From the NCBI GenBank assembly GCA_037176725.1, contig JAZBRS010000057.1:86697501-86761500 (forward strand): DNA of 64,000 nucleotides, written 5' to 3'. Positions 33,892 to 45,631 of the stretch are shown piece after piece. The notes beneath the pieces were generated by a model. It saw only the letters and a program-made list of their open reading frames with translations. It searched no databases and had not been told where the DNA came from. Numbering within the stretch: the first letter of the stretch is position 1; the number at the start of each line of letters is the position of its first letter. The translations under genes were made by a program, and so were the position numbers. This stretch comes from Posidonia oceanica (taxonomy: Eukaryota; Streptophyta; Magnoliopsida; Alismatales; Posidoniaceae).

Positions 33892-35054
33892 CTTTACTGC
33901 ACCGGGTTGGCAAGGACAACGCCAGGGGCAGAGAAGGCCTCGTCGTGCTGAGCACGATTTCACTCCACTCATTGAACCTTTGTGTGCCGTCTTTCCCAAG
34001 GTCGCGTCACTCCTTAAGCTTCTTGAAGTTCGCCCACCACGGAATCTGCTTCCATAGTGGTTTAAAGCGTACTTATACTGCAGTTTCCATCGAGCCGTAC
34101 GATACTCGACTGACAACTGCTTCTCTCTGCAGGATGCTATATAGGATTTGATTGACCGCAAGGTCATCATTATCAACACGCAGGAGGCAGCCTCCACCTC
34201 AGCACCATCACCTGCATCTGCATCAACATCCCAGCATTGTTAGCCTGCCCCTGCCTGAGCATTTGAGCTCGGCTGGTGTTGGGACCTCAGTAGTCCACTC
34301 CATCTTTCCTTCTGGGTCTGCTACATCCGTAGTGGACCCCTCTACTCTGATCCACCATGTCTCTGAACCCTTTCCTATTTCTCTCTACTAGTCAGCTCTA
34401 GCCATCTCGGGATCAACGATCCATATGATCCAACTGGCCGCGAAGCCGGAGCGCTCCACCGCACAACCCACCATGCAATCACAGGCTCAATCACCCATCT
34501 GTTTGCTAGCAAGGCCTCAATTAGAGCCTTCTCAGCCAGAACCTTCCCAGTCTTTCTTACAGCAAGCCCAGCCAGCTAACCCCTCAACAAATCCACCAGA
34601 AACCCTATTGGAGCTCGCGGCTCGTATTCCACTGGTCATTAACCTGACAAGGGACACCCACCACGTCCCGTACGACTATGCCACAAAACTGTGCACAGAG
34701 GTCACACGGTCCGGAAGGGTGTACAAGCCCACAGCGCCAGCAGCCAAGCCTAGTAGCTCGGAGCCAAACCCTACTCCACCAGCAAAGCAGCCTACTAGGC
34801 CTCCCACAGTTGAAAAGTCTGCTCAACCCTCTACTTCTGCCTCCTCTACCACCACTCTGAAGAAAGATCAGCCCTTTGCCGACATCACTGCTCAATTGAA
34901 GAAGGTGAAGGCTGATATCTCGATCTGGGATCTCATCCACACCTCCTCAAAGCATAGGGAGGCTTTTCTCAGAGTGTTTCAGGCTACCCACGTCTCCCCA
35001 ACCATTGAGCCAGCTGCCCTTGAGAGCATGATGGGCATGATTGCGGTCCCCTAG
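33892..35054 (+). pseudogene. Element A gag C-terminus and gag-pol linker
   Basis: Gag resumes with a Gln/Arg-rich stretch (GWQGQRQGQRRPRR), then HDFTPLIEPLCAVFPKV and a damaged CHHC knuckle (YCSFHRAVRYSTDNC) near 34077-34121. The equivalent block in element B reads NFTPLGESLGSFFPKV with CSFHRAPGH, which confirms the alignment. After several stops a second open stretch (34425-35054) contains LLELAARIPLVINLTRD and DIWDLIHTSSKHREAFL-like motifs, the conserved segment before the protease in this group. Confidence 0.7.
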
Positions 35055-35089
35055 GTCATCTCTTTCTCAAACGATGAACTACCTCTAGT

Positions 35090-35450
35090 AGGGATTAACC
35101 CTAATCAACTCCTTTTTATCACGGTGCAGTACCAGAACATCCGCATCCCCCCTAACGCTAGTGGACAATGGAGCAGGCCTTAACATCTGCCCCTTGCGCA
35201 CAACAAGCAAGCTCAGATTCAAAGCCGAGAACATTACACCAGCTACCAAGGGGATGACGGCCTTCGATAACACGCACCATGATGCTTTGGGGATTCTGGT
35301 CATCTCCCTCACTAATGGCCCTGTTGTTTTCGATGTGGAGTTCTACATCGTTGATCTAGAGTCTCCTGCTTGGGCGCCCTTGACTCCACAAGCATCAAGT
35401 TATCCCCTCGACTCTCCACCGCATGATAAAGTTTCGCTGGGGCGATGATG
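35090..35450 (+). pseudogene. Element A aspartic protease domain
   Basis: From about 35158 the frame reads LVDNGAGLNICPL. The D-N-G active-site triad followed by a hydrophobic N-I-C-P stretch is the form seen in Tat-type proteases. VVFDVEFYIVDLESPAWAP downstream fits the protease core. Frame changes occur at both ends. Confidence 0.7.
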
Positions 35451-35524
35451 TCGTCATTGTCATGGTGGAAAACTTCGATAAAGAGTGAGTTGAGTTAGTC
35501 TCTTCCGTATCTCCTCAGACTGTC

Positions 35525-35812
35525 TTGTTCGTCCCCAAGCCCTTCGACATCTTGTACCGTGTTAATCGATTTGAACCGGTTAACTTTATCCCTACTTTGG
35601 AACGCGCCAGCCATCTGGTCGTTCACAAAAACCCTTTCCTGATGGTCGAGAACCTATGTCGCAGGTGGGGTTACGAGAAAAGAACACCACTCAGGAGGTA
35701 CGACCAAGGGATCGTCGAGCCCATCGCAGCCGAGGAAAGAAGAGACTTTGAAGGCCTTGGATACAACTGGCAACCCCGCAAGAATGGATATTTGCGTTGA
35801 AAGAACCGGAAG
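35525..35812 (+). pseudogene. Element A G-patch-like segment between protease and RT
   Basis: MVENLCRRWGYE, YDQGIVEPIAA and FEGLGYNW keep the spacing of a decayed G-patch (glycine-rich RNA-binding motif): GY..., QGI.EPI..., GLGY. I recall such a motif in some Tat/Ogre polyproteins at this position. Several expected glycines are missing. The assignment is inference. Confidence 0.45.
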
Positions 35813-37141
35813 TTGATCATCCCATGGGATCTTACTAACTTCACCAGTGCGGGTATCCTTGATCCCAATCAGAGCCAATATATAGCACAACCAGTACTGC
35901 TCCAGAGTCCTCCACTACTGCCAGAGGAGTGGGTCTACATTAAGGACTACTATTCAGGCGAGGAGCAGTCTGAGTCGAAGACAGAGCGGACCAGCAGAAA
36001 GGTCCAAGCACACTCAGCAGTTTCCCAGTCAATCCGACTGGCCTTGCCTTCTATAGTCACAGTAATTGATTCAGTGGCCACATTGTCAGGGTTGACAGTT
36101 CCTGTTACCTACGCAACTTTACCACCATTTCCGTCAATCGCACTGACAGTTCCAGAGTCGTCAGTACTCCCACCGGTGTCACCCACCAGTCTGTTCACAG
36201 CTTCAGCCACATCAGCTCCACAGTTAGCTTCTCTAGCGGTACAGCCAGCCAGCGCATCCATTTAGCCCGATTCATCAGTAGCTCCACCGATAATCCAGGC
36301 AGATCCACCAGTCACTCCCTCATCTGCCTTAATAAGTCGAGCCATGTCGTGGGCCCACATGGCGTCATCAACCAGTCCACCAGCCTTATCAACGGGCGTA
36401 GGCCTCCCACCTGCAGATACAGCTGCCTTGCTATTGGCTCAGCGAGTCAGCGTGACCACCTCACTTGCAGTCCCCATAGTTCAGATGTCACAACTCGTGA
36501 TACAGTTGACAGCTAGAAGCGTCACTCCGGGCGTAGGAATAATCGAGCATGAGGCTCAAGAGGCAGCCAGTGACTGCTACGTTTACCTCGCTTCAGATGA
36601 GGAGGAAGGAGCGATCGTAGAGGCTCAAGTAGACAATCTGCTTGGAGACTTTGTTCCAAGAACAACTCGCAGTGCTAGCAGAAGATGCCGCGGAGCAACA
36701 GGCAATAAGGAAAGGAAAGGTTGTGATCATGAATTATGAGCCAGTAGATTCCTGCCAGCAGCACGACCATTCAGCCATCATGGTCTTAGAAAAGTCGGAA
36801 GCAGCATCCACTAGACTAGTTGAGTTAATCACTCTGTAGCCGAGAGGCGGGTCTAGATGGTATATACAGCCTAAGTCCCACCTCAAGCAAGGTGGGGGTC
36901 AAAAAAAAAACATCCTGAGTTAGGCCCAGGCAGCACCCCAGGCGGCAGCAATCAGATCTGTCAATAGAAGGACATCCGCTAGTCCTTGACATCATCCGCA
37001 AATACATCAGAAAATGCGGTAGCAGCAGTAACAACAGCAGTAGCAGCAGAGATAGTGGTAGCAGAGAGAACAGAGCGGCCTGGTCTATTAGTAGGTCCAG
37101 AGGCTACCAGAGCATAGGCCACTCACTACAGATACAGAAAC
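35813..37141 (+). pseudogene. Element A degenerate inter-domain linker
   Basis: Ser/Thr/Pro/Ala-rich open stretches (35813-36265, 36344-36739) lack recognisable domains and are separated by stops. A (A)9 run and AGCAGTAG-rich sequence follow. Long, fast-evolving linkers before RT are common in this lineage. Confidence 0.5.
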
Positions 37142-37742
37142 ACCAGAGTGAGTGTGACCATTCTGAAGCGGCATCAAGAGCAGAACTCTAAGCACATCTT
37201 CTCCTTAGACGTCACAGATCCAACCTTCGAGAATGAGGTCTTCTCAGAACTCGTAGCATACGAAGAGGAGGATGATATAGGCGTAGATGAAAGTGATGAA
37301 CCACTACCTGAATTCCAGCCCTACGATGACGACCCAGAAGGCCCAAATCTACATGTCGAAGAAGAGACAGAGCTGATTAACATTGGCACAGCCAAAGATG
37401 TCAAAGAAGTCCACATCGGTGCCAAGCTGTCACCCCAGGCCAAAGCAGAATTCATAGCTTTCCTCAAAGAATATGCAAATGTCTTCGCCTGGAGTTATGA
37501 TGATATGGTTGGCCTAGATGTTAAGGTAGTTGTCCACACACTGCCACTGAAGCTAGACATAAAGCCAGTCAAGCAGAAGCTCAGAAGATGACGACCGCAG
37601 TGGCTGTTGAAGATCAACGAGGAAATCATGAAACAATACAATGTCAACTTCCTCAAGGTCGTCCTGTATCCAAAATGGCATGCAAATGTCGTGCCTGTGC
37701 CCAAGAAGGACGGACGGGTCCGCATGTGCATATACTACAGAG
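37142..37742 (+). pseudogene. Element A reverse transcriptase, N-terminal part (cut by element C)
   Basis: The stretch PQAKAEFIAFLKEYANVFAW and DMVGLDVKVVVHTLPLKLD is the pre-RT region of plant gypsy elements. After one stop the fingers follow: LKINEEIMKQYNV, WHANVVPVPKKDGRVRMCIY. The domain stops at 37742 at the CAGAG target site of element C and continues at 46373. Confidence 0.85.
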
Positions 37743-38844
37743 TGTTGGATTATATGGCTTCTCTAGAGGGGGGATGAATAGAGATTATAGGTATAATAGG
37801 TTATGATTTACTAATTTTTGTAACTTATCAAATTTGTCTTTATTTGATCTATAAAGGAAAATGCATACACAGAAATGAGAAGAGAGATATTGAATAAACA
37901 ACACAATAATTTATAGTGGTTCGGCCAAATCCTGGCCTAGTCCACTCTCTCAAGATCTCCTTGAGGTTTCTTTAATCTTTAACCCTAAAGATTACTTACT
38001 TGTTTGTTGAAAGTTCCTTCAACAAAACCTTGTAACGTTCCGTTGCCCCTTCTCCAATCCTGAGAAGATACTCCTTGCTTGTAATGGAAGATTTCAGACT
38101 CAACACCCTTTTTGCCAAGCTCTGTAGCACTGATTTGAAGTGGTAGCTTGAGGTAGCTTGGGAAGCACTTGAAGATGGAAGTGTAGCTCTTTACACTTGT
38201 GTATTAGCTCAAGTATATGTGTAGTAGTGTAGTACTTGATGGAGGTCCAATAGGGGTCATACTTATAAGCAAAAGCTTAACCCAAATTAGTCTTTAATGA
38301 CTAGAAAATCTTCTCCAAAGATCTTAAATGGCTAGTTTAAACGGAGCTCCGGAATATAGCGGAATGCCGTTTGATTACCTAGCTGTTCCAACACACGACT
38401 AGAACGGAGCTCCGTTCTGGACCGGAGCGCCATTTTGGCGCAGTCCTCCTTTTCTTTATTCCATCTTTATTCGGCCCATTTACTATTTGAGCCCAAAACC
38501 ATAACGGAACGCTGTTATAAAACGGAGTACCGTTTATGGTCAATAAAGCACATATAATACAGATTTCTTATATTTCCTAAGTTCTATACAATCGATCTTA
38601 TCTCATGATATTTCTAAGACAGCTTTACAGACTTTTACAATCAATAAGAAATATAATTACAACATTTGTACACAGATTGAACAAACACTGATTTTCTATT
38701 CCTCGGTCTATATCTCAGTCTTCTTGAATGCTTTGAGTATCGTTATAAAACATGCTATAACAATCTCAATAAACATGTTAGACATATAACATTATACCAC
38801 ATATATCATCAAAACACAATATATATTTGGAGTATTTTCCATCA
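37743..38844 (-). mobile_element. Element C 3' LTR (1102 bp, full length)
   Basis: In element sense it begins TGATGGAAAATACTCC and ends at 37743. It matches the truncated LTR at 45632-46367 over its first 736 bp. A palindrome array lies at about 38340-38545, and a TATA-like CTTATAAGTA follows about 80 bp downstream, at 38260-38270 (minus strand). Confidence 0.9.
38340..38545 (-). promoter_or_regulatory. CGG-N4-CCG array upstream of TATA-like box in element C LTR
   Basis: Sites are CGGAGCTCCG (twice, once within AACGGAGCTCCGTT), CGGAATGCCG, CGGAGCGCCA, CGGAACGCTG and CGGAGTACCG. Transcription would run leftward, so the array lies just 5' of TATAAG at about 38262-38267. The same set occurs at 45861-46060 in the other LTR. 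Enhancer function is inferred from position only. Confidence 0.7.
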
Positions 38845-38858
38845 ATCTCTCCCTTTTT
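38845..38858 (-). other. Element C polypurine tract
   Basis: On the minus strand AAAAAGGGAGAGAT directly abuts the 3' LTR start at 38844. This is the expected place and composition for plus-strand priming. Confidence 0.8.
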
Positions 38859-39835
38859 GATGATGACAAAAATAACATTTTATCTGCTCCCCCTGTCACT
38901 ATGTATATTGAATTTTTGAAAATTAATCTACATAAGTATTCTCATTTCATATTAAACCATAAGTATAGTATATTAATTATTATATCTTTATATGCTCCCC
39001 CTTACTTCAAATATGGATACTGAAATATTTCAAATATACCAAAATATATGATCCTTTTATAATATACTGTAGGAATTAAATCACTTTGTATTTCATAGCA
39101 TCCCATAGCATATCCATAATTCTCCTCCTTACTTTTTGTCATAAACAAAATAAAATAGGCATTACAACAGATACCATCATATGTATAAGTGATACCAGAT
39201 ACCTAAGATTAATTAATTTTAGAGCCTTGGTTATAGAAATTTAATATGTAAGTGATAGATATACCTTTCATATGTGTATAGACAACCACTATTACATGGA
39301 TACCATAGATACAAGCTAAGGGAATGTTCAAACTGAACAACACATGATGCATAAGATTCACGTAACTCCCCCTTACTTCAAGCTTATATTGCTAATGTAA
39401 GAAATTCAAAATACCAATATACCATTATGTAACTTTTTCATGGTATCATCTATTTGATTCCATAATCAATAAGTAAGAATAACAAGTGAAAATGCGTATT
39501 CGTCATACACAGTAATATGGTGTACTAAAGAAATAGTCACAAGATATCTTGATAAAATCAATTTTCAATATTAAACCATCCAAGTTTCAATATTACATAT
39601 CCATCTGAATGTAATGCAAAAGAAAATTTACATCATGGTAAACTAAAGATGTATTCTATTCATTTGGAGGAAATCTACCACGTAGATATCCCATCAGATC
39701 ATCCACCTTTCTCTCGATTTCTACTGATCAGCGAGAGGATTCAATGTGATATTCATCCTTCTTCCGCTCCATTTCTGTAGACCAACGAGAGGACTCAAGG
39801 TGATAGTTGTCTAACCTTGTAGACATTGACTCAAA
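38859..39835 (-). other. Element C non-coding region between env-like ORF and 3' LTR
   Basis: AT-rich DNA with repeated CTCCCCCTTACTTCAA-like motifs (about 38998, 39366). No coding signal. Confidence 0.65.
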
Positions 39836-40765
39836 TTACTTCTGAAGAGACTCAAACTGTTCGTGTGAAATCCTATCTTCTTCAGAATCCTCGGAACTAG
39901 ACTCCTCAAAAGCTTGAGATGATGAGGGACGAACATTTTTAAGTACCTTGGCACGTTCAAATGCTTGTTCCATTTTGGCAACAATCGTTGCGCCCAAGGG
40001 TTTGGCTTTTACGACAAGGTCGGGTTGGTTAGATAAGGGGACATCAAAATGTTCAAAGAGGTAGGTTAGGCAAGGACCATAGAAAAGTTTGGTTTTGATG
40101 TGGGTCATGTTATGAATTAAAAGTTTGGCCCAATTAACCGAAATTCTATTGGTGATGTCATAAACTCCCTTACAACAGAGGTCACTTAGTTCATTAGAAT
40201 GTCCTTTCTTCTGAACTATATTTGCCGCTAAAATGTAAGCAATGAACCTAGATTGCTTGCTTAATTGATTTAATCTATTTGGTTTAAATGTACTTCATTT
40301 GTTTTGGGAAATTGACTTGTTTACATCTTTAAAATTCCAACCGAGTTCTTCAAATGATAATGAAAGATCTATACCGGTGGAAGGAATTTTAAGAACTTGT
40401 CATAGTAGAACATCATCAAAAGGCATGTCTATACCTAATAGATATGATTCACATGCATATTCAGATGAAGATAAATTTGCATAGAATTGGGCAACAAGAT
40501 GAGGATAGTATTTTCGGTCACCTATAGAAGCTAGAAAGGGGACAAGGTTTTGAAACTGAAATAAGGGTTCAATGGAGGGGAGTTCACGAACTAATACCCT
40601 TCTTCCAGTGAGCACCTCGCGATTGGCATACCGGCTTCGATGTAGCTGGACCGCTTCATCATCCACAAAGTTGAAGAACTGAGTATCTTCATTAGAGGAA
40701 GATGGGGCGGCGGCCGGAGCTTGTTTCCATTTTGGACAGTTTGCCGACATCTTTTTGGGTGGCAT
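39836..40765 (-). pseudogene. Element C third ORF (Sirevirus env-like / plant-transposon-protein-like)
   Basis: An ATG at 40765 opens MPPKKMSANCPKWKQ. Motifs then include DEAVQLHRSRYANREVLTGR and YYPHLVAQFYANLSSSEYAC, the pattern of the extra ORF downstream of pol in Sireviruses (putative plant transposon protein/env-like). Stops near 40400 break the frame. A second open stretch (40108-39836) continues with an Asp/Glu/Ser-rich end (SSSEDSEED). No clear transmembrane or signal segment is visible, so a true envelope role is doubtful. Confidence 0.65.
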
Positions 40766-40929
40766 AGAGGGAGGGAGGCCAGAGGGAAGGCGGAGGAGAG
40801 GAGATCTTAGGGGTGTTGATGCTCTCGTGAGGAGTTTTTAGGTCGGCGGAATGTTGGAGGTGTGAAGGCGGGTTTAGGTTTAGAGAAAACATAAGAGTCG
40901 TTGGGTAAAAACCTAGTTTAAAACACATT

Positions 40930-41290
40930 TTGCGAAAAGAAACGGGACGCCGTTTTTTTAACGGAGCTCCGTTTTATATAATAAAACAATTCAAATAAGT
41001 CAGAATCGGAGCTCCGATATATACCGACGTTCCGTAGTAGGAAACAACGGAGTTCCTTTTTCACCGGTGCTCCGGATCAGGGATTTTCGAGACTCCATTT
41101 TTAGACGGAGCTCTAGATCAAGGAATTTCGGGGCTCCGTTTTTAGCCGAGGCTCCGGATCAAGGAATTTCGGGGCTCCGTTTTTAGCCGGTGTCCCGATG
41201 AATTTTCCAGGGATGAAAACAAAGAAATTTAATTACTGTAGAAACAGAGCGCCGTTTTTCCACCAGAGTTCTGAATCAGAGTTTTTGAAT
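40930..41290 (-). promoter_or_regulatory. Second CGG-N4-CCG array, between pol and third ORF of element C
   Basis: Sites include CGGAGCTCCG (several, e.g. AACGGAGCTCCGTT, TCGGAGCTCCGA), CGACGTTCCG and CGGTGCTCCG, plus two near-identical copies of a longer unit with GGATCAAGGAATTTCGGGGC. It lies 165-525 bp upstream of the env-like ATG. It echoes the LTR array, so an internal promoter or other signal for the third ORF is a plausible reading. Confidence 0.65.
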
Positions 41291-41458
41291 AAATTTTTAC
41301 ATAGTGTCTTTAATTTTGCTAATACCTAAATCCCTTCTGATTTTTACAAATTGGGTTTCTTCTAAGGGTTTAGTAAATATATCAGCTAGTTGGTCCTTAG
41401 TAGAAATAAATTCCAATTTAATATCATTTTTTGCAATATGGTCTCTTAAAAAATGATG

Positions 41459-44325
41459 TCATACTTCAATATGTTTTGTTCTTGAGTGATGTACTGGATT
41501 TTTGGATAAATTTATAGTACTTGTGTTATCACAAAATATTGGTGTTTTTTCAAATAATAGTTTGTAATCTCTTAGTGTTTGTTGCATCCAAAGAACTTGA
41601 GCATAACAGCATCCAGCTGCTATATACTCAGCTTTTGTGGTGGATAAAGCAACACTGTTTTGCTTTTTGCAAAACCATGATATTAGCAAGTGTCCTAGAA
41701 ACTGACATGTACCACTAGTACTCTTCCTATCAGTCTTACAACCCGTATAGTTTGCATCACTATATGCGGTTAGGTCTAGGTTTGAGTTCTTTGAAAAATA
41801 AAGTCCATAATCCCTAGATTCTTGTAAATATTTGAGAATTCTTTTAACTGCTGTTAAATGCGATTCCATGGGAGAGACTTGGAATCTGGCACACAAACAT
41901 ACACTGAACATAATGTCAGGCCTACTTGCAGTTAAATAGAGTAGGGATCCTATCATTCTTCTATTTAGTTTTTGATCTACTTTTATCCCTATTTCATCCT
42001 TATCAAGTCTACATGAAGTGCTCATAGGAGTTTTGGCAGCCTTGGAGTTTTCCATGCCAAATTTCTTTAGAAGTTCATTTGTATATTTTTCTTGATTTAT
42101 AAATATTCCATTTTTTATTTGTTTTATTTGTAATCCTAAAAAGAATGTTAGTTCTCTCATCATACTCATTTCAAATTCTTTTTGCATGCTTTCAGAAAAT
42201 TGTTCACAAAGTTTTTTGTTTGTAGATCCAAAGATTATGTCATCTACATAAATTTGGGCAATTAAAATGTCATTGTTTACATTCTTGATGAACAAAGTTA
42301 TATCTACAATTCCAATTGAAAAGCCATCATCTATTAGAAACTTCTTAAGCCTATCATACCAAGCTCTAGGAGCTTACTTAAGTCCATATAAGGCTTTATT
42401 GAGTTTGAAAACATGATCTATACTTTGTTCATTTTCAAACCCTGGAGGTTGCTTGATATATACTTCTTCTTCAATAATTCCATTCAAGAATGCACTTTTT
42501 ACATCCATTTGGAATAATTTAAAATCTCTGTGACACGCAAAAGCTAACAGCATTCTTATAGACTCTAGTCTTGCAATTGGAGCATAAGTCTTATCAAAGC
42601 TATATCTTCTTCTTGGTTATAACCTTGGGCAACTAGCCTAGCTTTATTTCTAATGACATTGCCTGATTCATCTAGTTTATTTCTAAAAATCAATTTTGTT
42701 CCTATTATTAGCTGATTTTCAGATTTGGGAACTAATTCTCATACATTGTTTCTAGTAAATTGATTTAGTTCATCGTGCATTGCCATAGTCCAATATTCAT
42801 CATTGCAAGCTTCTTGGATATTTTTGGGCTCTATGGAAGACATGAAGGCATATGTTGCACATTCAAGATCAACTTTGGATATTGTTAAGATATCTTTGGA
42901 AACCTCACCAATGATAAGATCCTTGGGATGACTAGTGGCATATTGCCAAGACTTAGTTAGATTTTCATTTTTTGTGATGTTGTCAGTTGTTTTTGTTGTG
43001 TTTTCAATATTTTGCAGTTCTTCATCATTTTCTATATGTATTGTTTGATTTTTATTTTCATCAAAGTTAATGTGTAAATATTCTTCTATAATTAGAGTTC
43101 TTTTGTTATAAACTTTATATGCCTTGCTTCTTGAAGAGTATCCAATAAAGATTGTCTCATCAGATTTAGAATCAAATTTATCAAGGTGATCTTTGGTGTT
43201 TAAGATAAAGCACTTGCATCCAAAAACTTTGAAATAAGAAATTCGAGGGGTATTTCCAAACCATAATTCATAAGGAGTTTTGTTCAAAATAGGACGAAGT
43301 AAAACACGATTCAAAATATAGCATGCAGTGTTGACTGCTTCGGCCCAGAAGTGCTTAGGCAAATCATTTTCGCAAAGCATGGTTCTGGCTATTTCTTGAA
43401 GTGTTCTATTTTTTCTTTCAACTACTCCATTTTGTTGTGGAGTCCTAGGGAAAGAAAAGTCGTGTTCAAAACCGTTTTTAATACAAAAATTTTCAAAATC
43501 ATCATTTTCAAATTCTCCACCATGATCACTTCTAATTTTTATGATGTTGAAACCCTTTTCATTTTGAACTCCTTTGCAAAACTTTTGAAACTCATTGAAA
43601 ACATCGCTTTTGTTTGTAATAAATATAACCCAAGTAAAACGAGAAAAGTCATCAACTAATACAGAAACATATCGTTTTCCTCCTAGACTTAGAGTTCTAC
43701 TTGGGCCAAATAAATGAATATGAATAAGTTCCAAAGGCGTAGAAGTAGAAACAATGTCTTTGGATATGAAAGATGATTTGAATTGTTTTCCAAATTGATA
43801 TGCATCACATAGTTTATCATTTTTGAAATTCAATTTGGGCAAGCCTTTTACAAAATCACCTTTTGATAACTTAGATAATTGATTCATGCTACCATGGCCA
43901 AGTTTCCTATGCCAAAACCAATTTTCATCATTTGAAGCTGCAAAGCAAGAGTTTATTGAAGTTTTAGGTTCGTATTGGATTTTGATCCTATATATATTAT
44001 TTTTTCTACTTCCAATAAATAATACTTTCTTAGTATTAGCATCAATAATAGTACATACTTTCTTATCAAATATTACTTTGTATCCTTTATCACAAAGTTG
44101 ACTAATGCTAATAAGATTATGCTTGAGGCCATCTACAAGAAGTACATTTTCTATAGAAGGATCTTCGGGATTACCTATGTTCCCGATTCCGACTATCTTG
44201 CCTTTGCTATTATCTCCGAACATGACATTTCCATCGTCTTTTGACGTAAGAGTGCTTAGAAGTTTATATTCTCCAGTCATGTGACGAGAGCAGCCACTAT
44301 CCAATATCCATTTGGATTTCATCAT
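41459..44325 (-). pseudogene. Element C pol: protease, integrase, reverse transcriptase, RNase H
   Basis: 44325-42739 is open. [13 protein letters not shown] is the protease active site, then WFWHRKLGH (GAG-pre-integrase), and the integrase core with IRSDHGGEFEN and PQQNGVVERKNRTLQE. The first catalytic position reads HIHLFGP where HxDLFGP is expected, so the first acidic residue is lost. From 42738 to 42300 RT continues through frameshifts and stops (e.g. GLK stop APRAW). From 42295 it is open again: IYVDDIIFGS (RT catalytic YVDD), SRPDIMFSVCLCARFQ and the RNase H end LSTTKAEYIAAGC. Not functional as it stands. Confidence 0.9.
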
Positions 44326-44360
44326 TTTCCTACATTAGATGAAAGTAAAGTCTTAGGAAC

Positions 44361-45631
44361 TCAAATTTTCTTTTGATAAGATTTGCCATAATTATTTCTT
44401 AGAACCCATTTGTTGGAGTTTTGTTTCCTTACTACAAATACATAATTTTCTTTTGTAGTTTCCCTTATAAACCCATTTTCATAAAGTGTGTTTTGAAATA
44501 GAGAAAATCCTATACCATGCTTGTGTAGTGATTTTCTTTGGTTTGAGAGTAAAAGATCCAGATTTTGTTTTCCCTTTGTGAATTTAGTTACTGTGTTGAG
44601 TAAGTCATTGCTTTTGTCTTTTAGGGATGAAATGTCTTTTTTAAGATTTTTTATTTTATATTTCATTTGTCCTATGCTCATATTCAGTTCTATATTTTTT
44701 TGATCTAGTTCTTCATTTGCAAAAACCAATTTTTTTCCTTCTTCTATAAGAGTGTCATTTACAGAATTTAATTGATCAATGTTGAGAGTCATATCTTTGG
44801 ATTTTACTTTCAAATTTTTATATTTTTTATATAAAACATTGAATGCATCTAATAACTCTTCTGTATCTATTTCAGAAGAAGAACCAATGTCATCACCTTG
44901 TGCCATGAAGCACATGTGAGCTGTTTCATTTTCTGAAGGAGATTCTTCATCAGAAGAAGAATCACTATCCTCCCATGTGGCCTGTAGTGCATTTTTCTTG
45001 GATTTTTTGCAGTTGTTATTATCCTTTTTAAAGGTTTTCATTTTTAATAAAGGACAATCTCTTTTTATATGTCCCGGTTTGTTGCATTTGTAGCAAAGTG
45101 GAGTTTCATCTTTGTTATTTGACTTTTCAAGAAATTTTCCATTTCTTTTATATTTTCTATTTTTAATGAATTTTTAAAATTTTCTAGTTAGAAGAGCATT
45201 GTCTTCATCTTCTTCTTCCTCTGATTCATCAGAATTAGTAGTTATGTTTAAGGCTATATTTTTTCTATTTATTCCTTTCTCAGTTTCTTTATCTTTTATT
45301 TGGACTTCATAGGAAATCAAATTTCCCATAAGTTCTTCTAATGAGTAGTTGGATAAATCTTTTGCTTCTTCAATGGTCGTAGTCTTCTTTTCCCATTCTT
45401 GAGTTAAGGATCTCAGAATTTTTCTTACAAGGTCACTTTGAGAATATCCTTTTCCTAGTGATTGTAAAGGATTAGTGATTTCATTAAATCTAGTGAACAT
45501 TTCACTAATGGGTTCATTGGGTTTCATTTTAAATAATTCATATTTATGTACTAATGTATTTATTTTAGTTTCTTTTACTTGGTTGGTTCCTTCATGAGTG
45601 ATTTCTAAATTATGCCAAGCTTCATGTGAAG
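44361..45631 (-). pseudogene. Element C gag, N-terminus deleted
   Basis: Codons from about 45631 downward give KTSHEAWHNLEITHEG, KINTLVHKYELFKMKPNEPI, MFTRFNEITNPLQSLG and LTQEWEKKTTTIEE, the UBN2/copia gag region. After one stop near 45174 comes a perfect CCHC knuckle, CYKCNKPGHIKRDC (about 45052-45096). A long coiled-coil-like Lys/Asp/Asn-rich segment follows (44361-45041). Residues upstream of KTSHEAW are not gag: they are read from LTR sequence across a deletion. Confidence 0.85.

Noticed and set aside
19646..33896. A 5-bp target duplication for element B
   Set aside because: Flanks CCTTG and CTTTA agree only partly; I could not support a clean duplication.
39836..40765. Calling the copia third ORF a true envelope protein
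   Set aside because: No signal peptide or membrane segment is visible; env-like is a positional label only.
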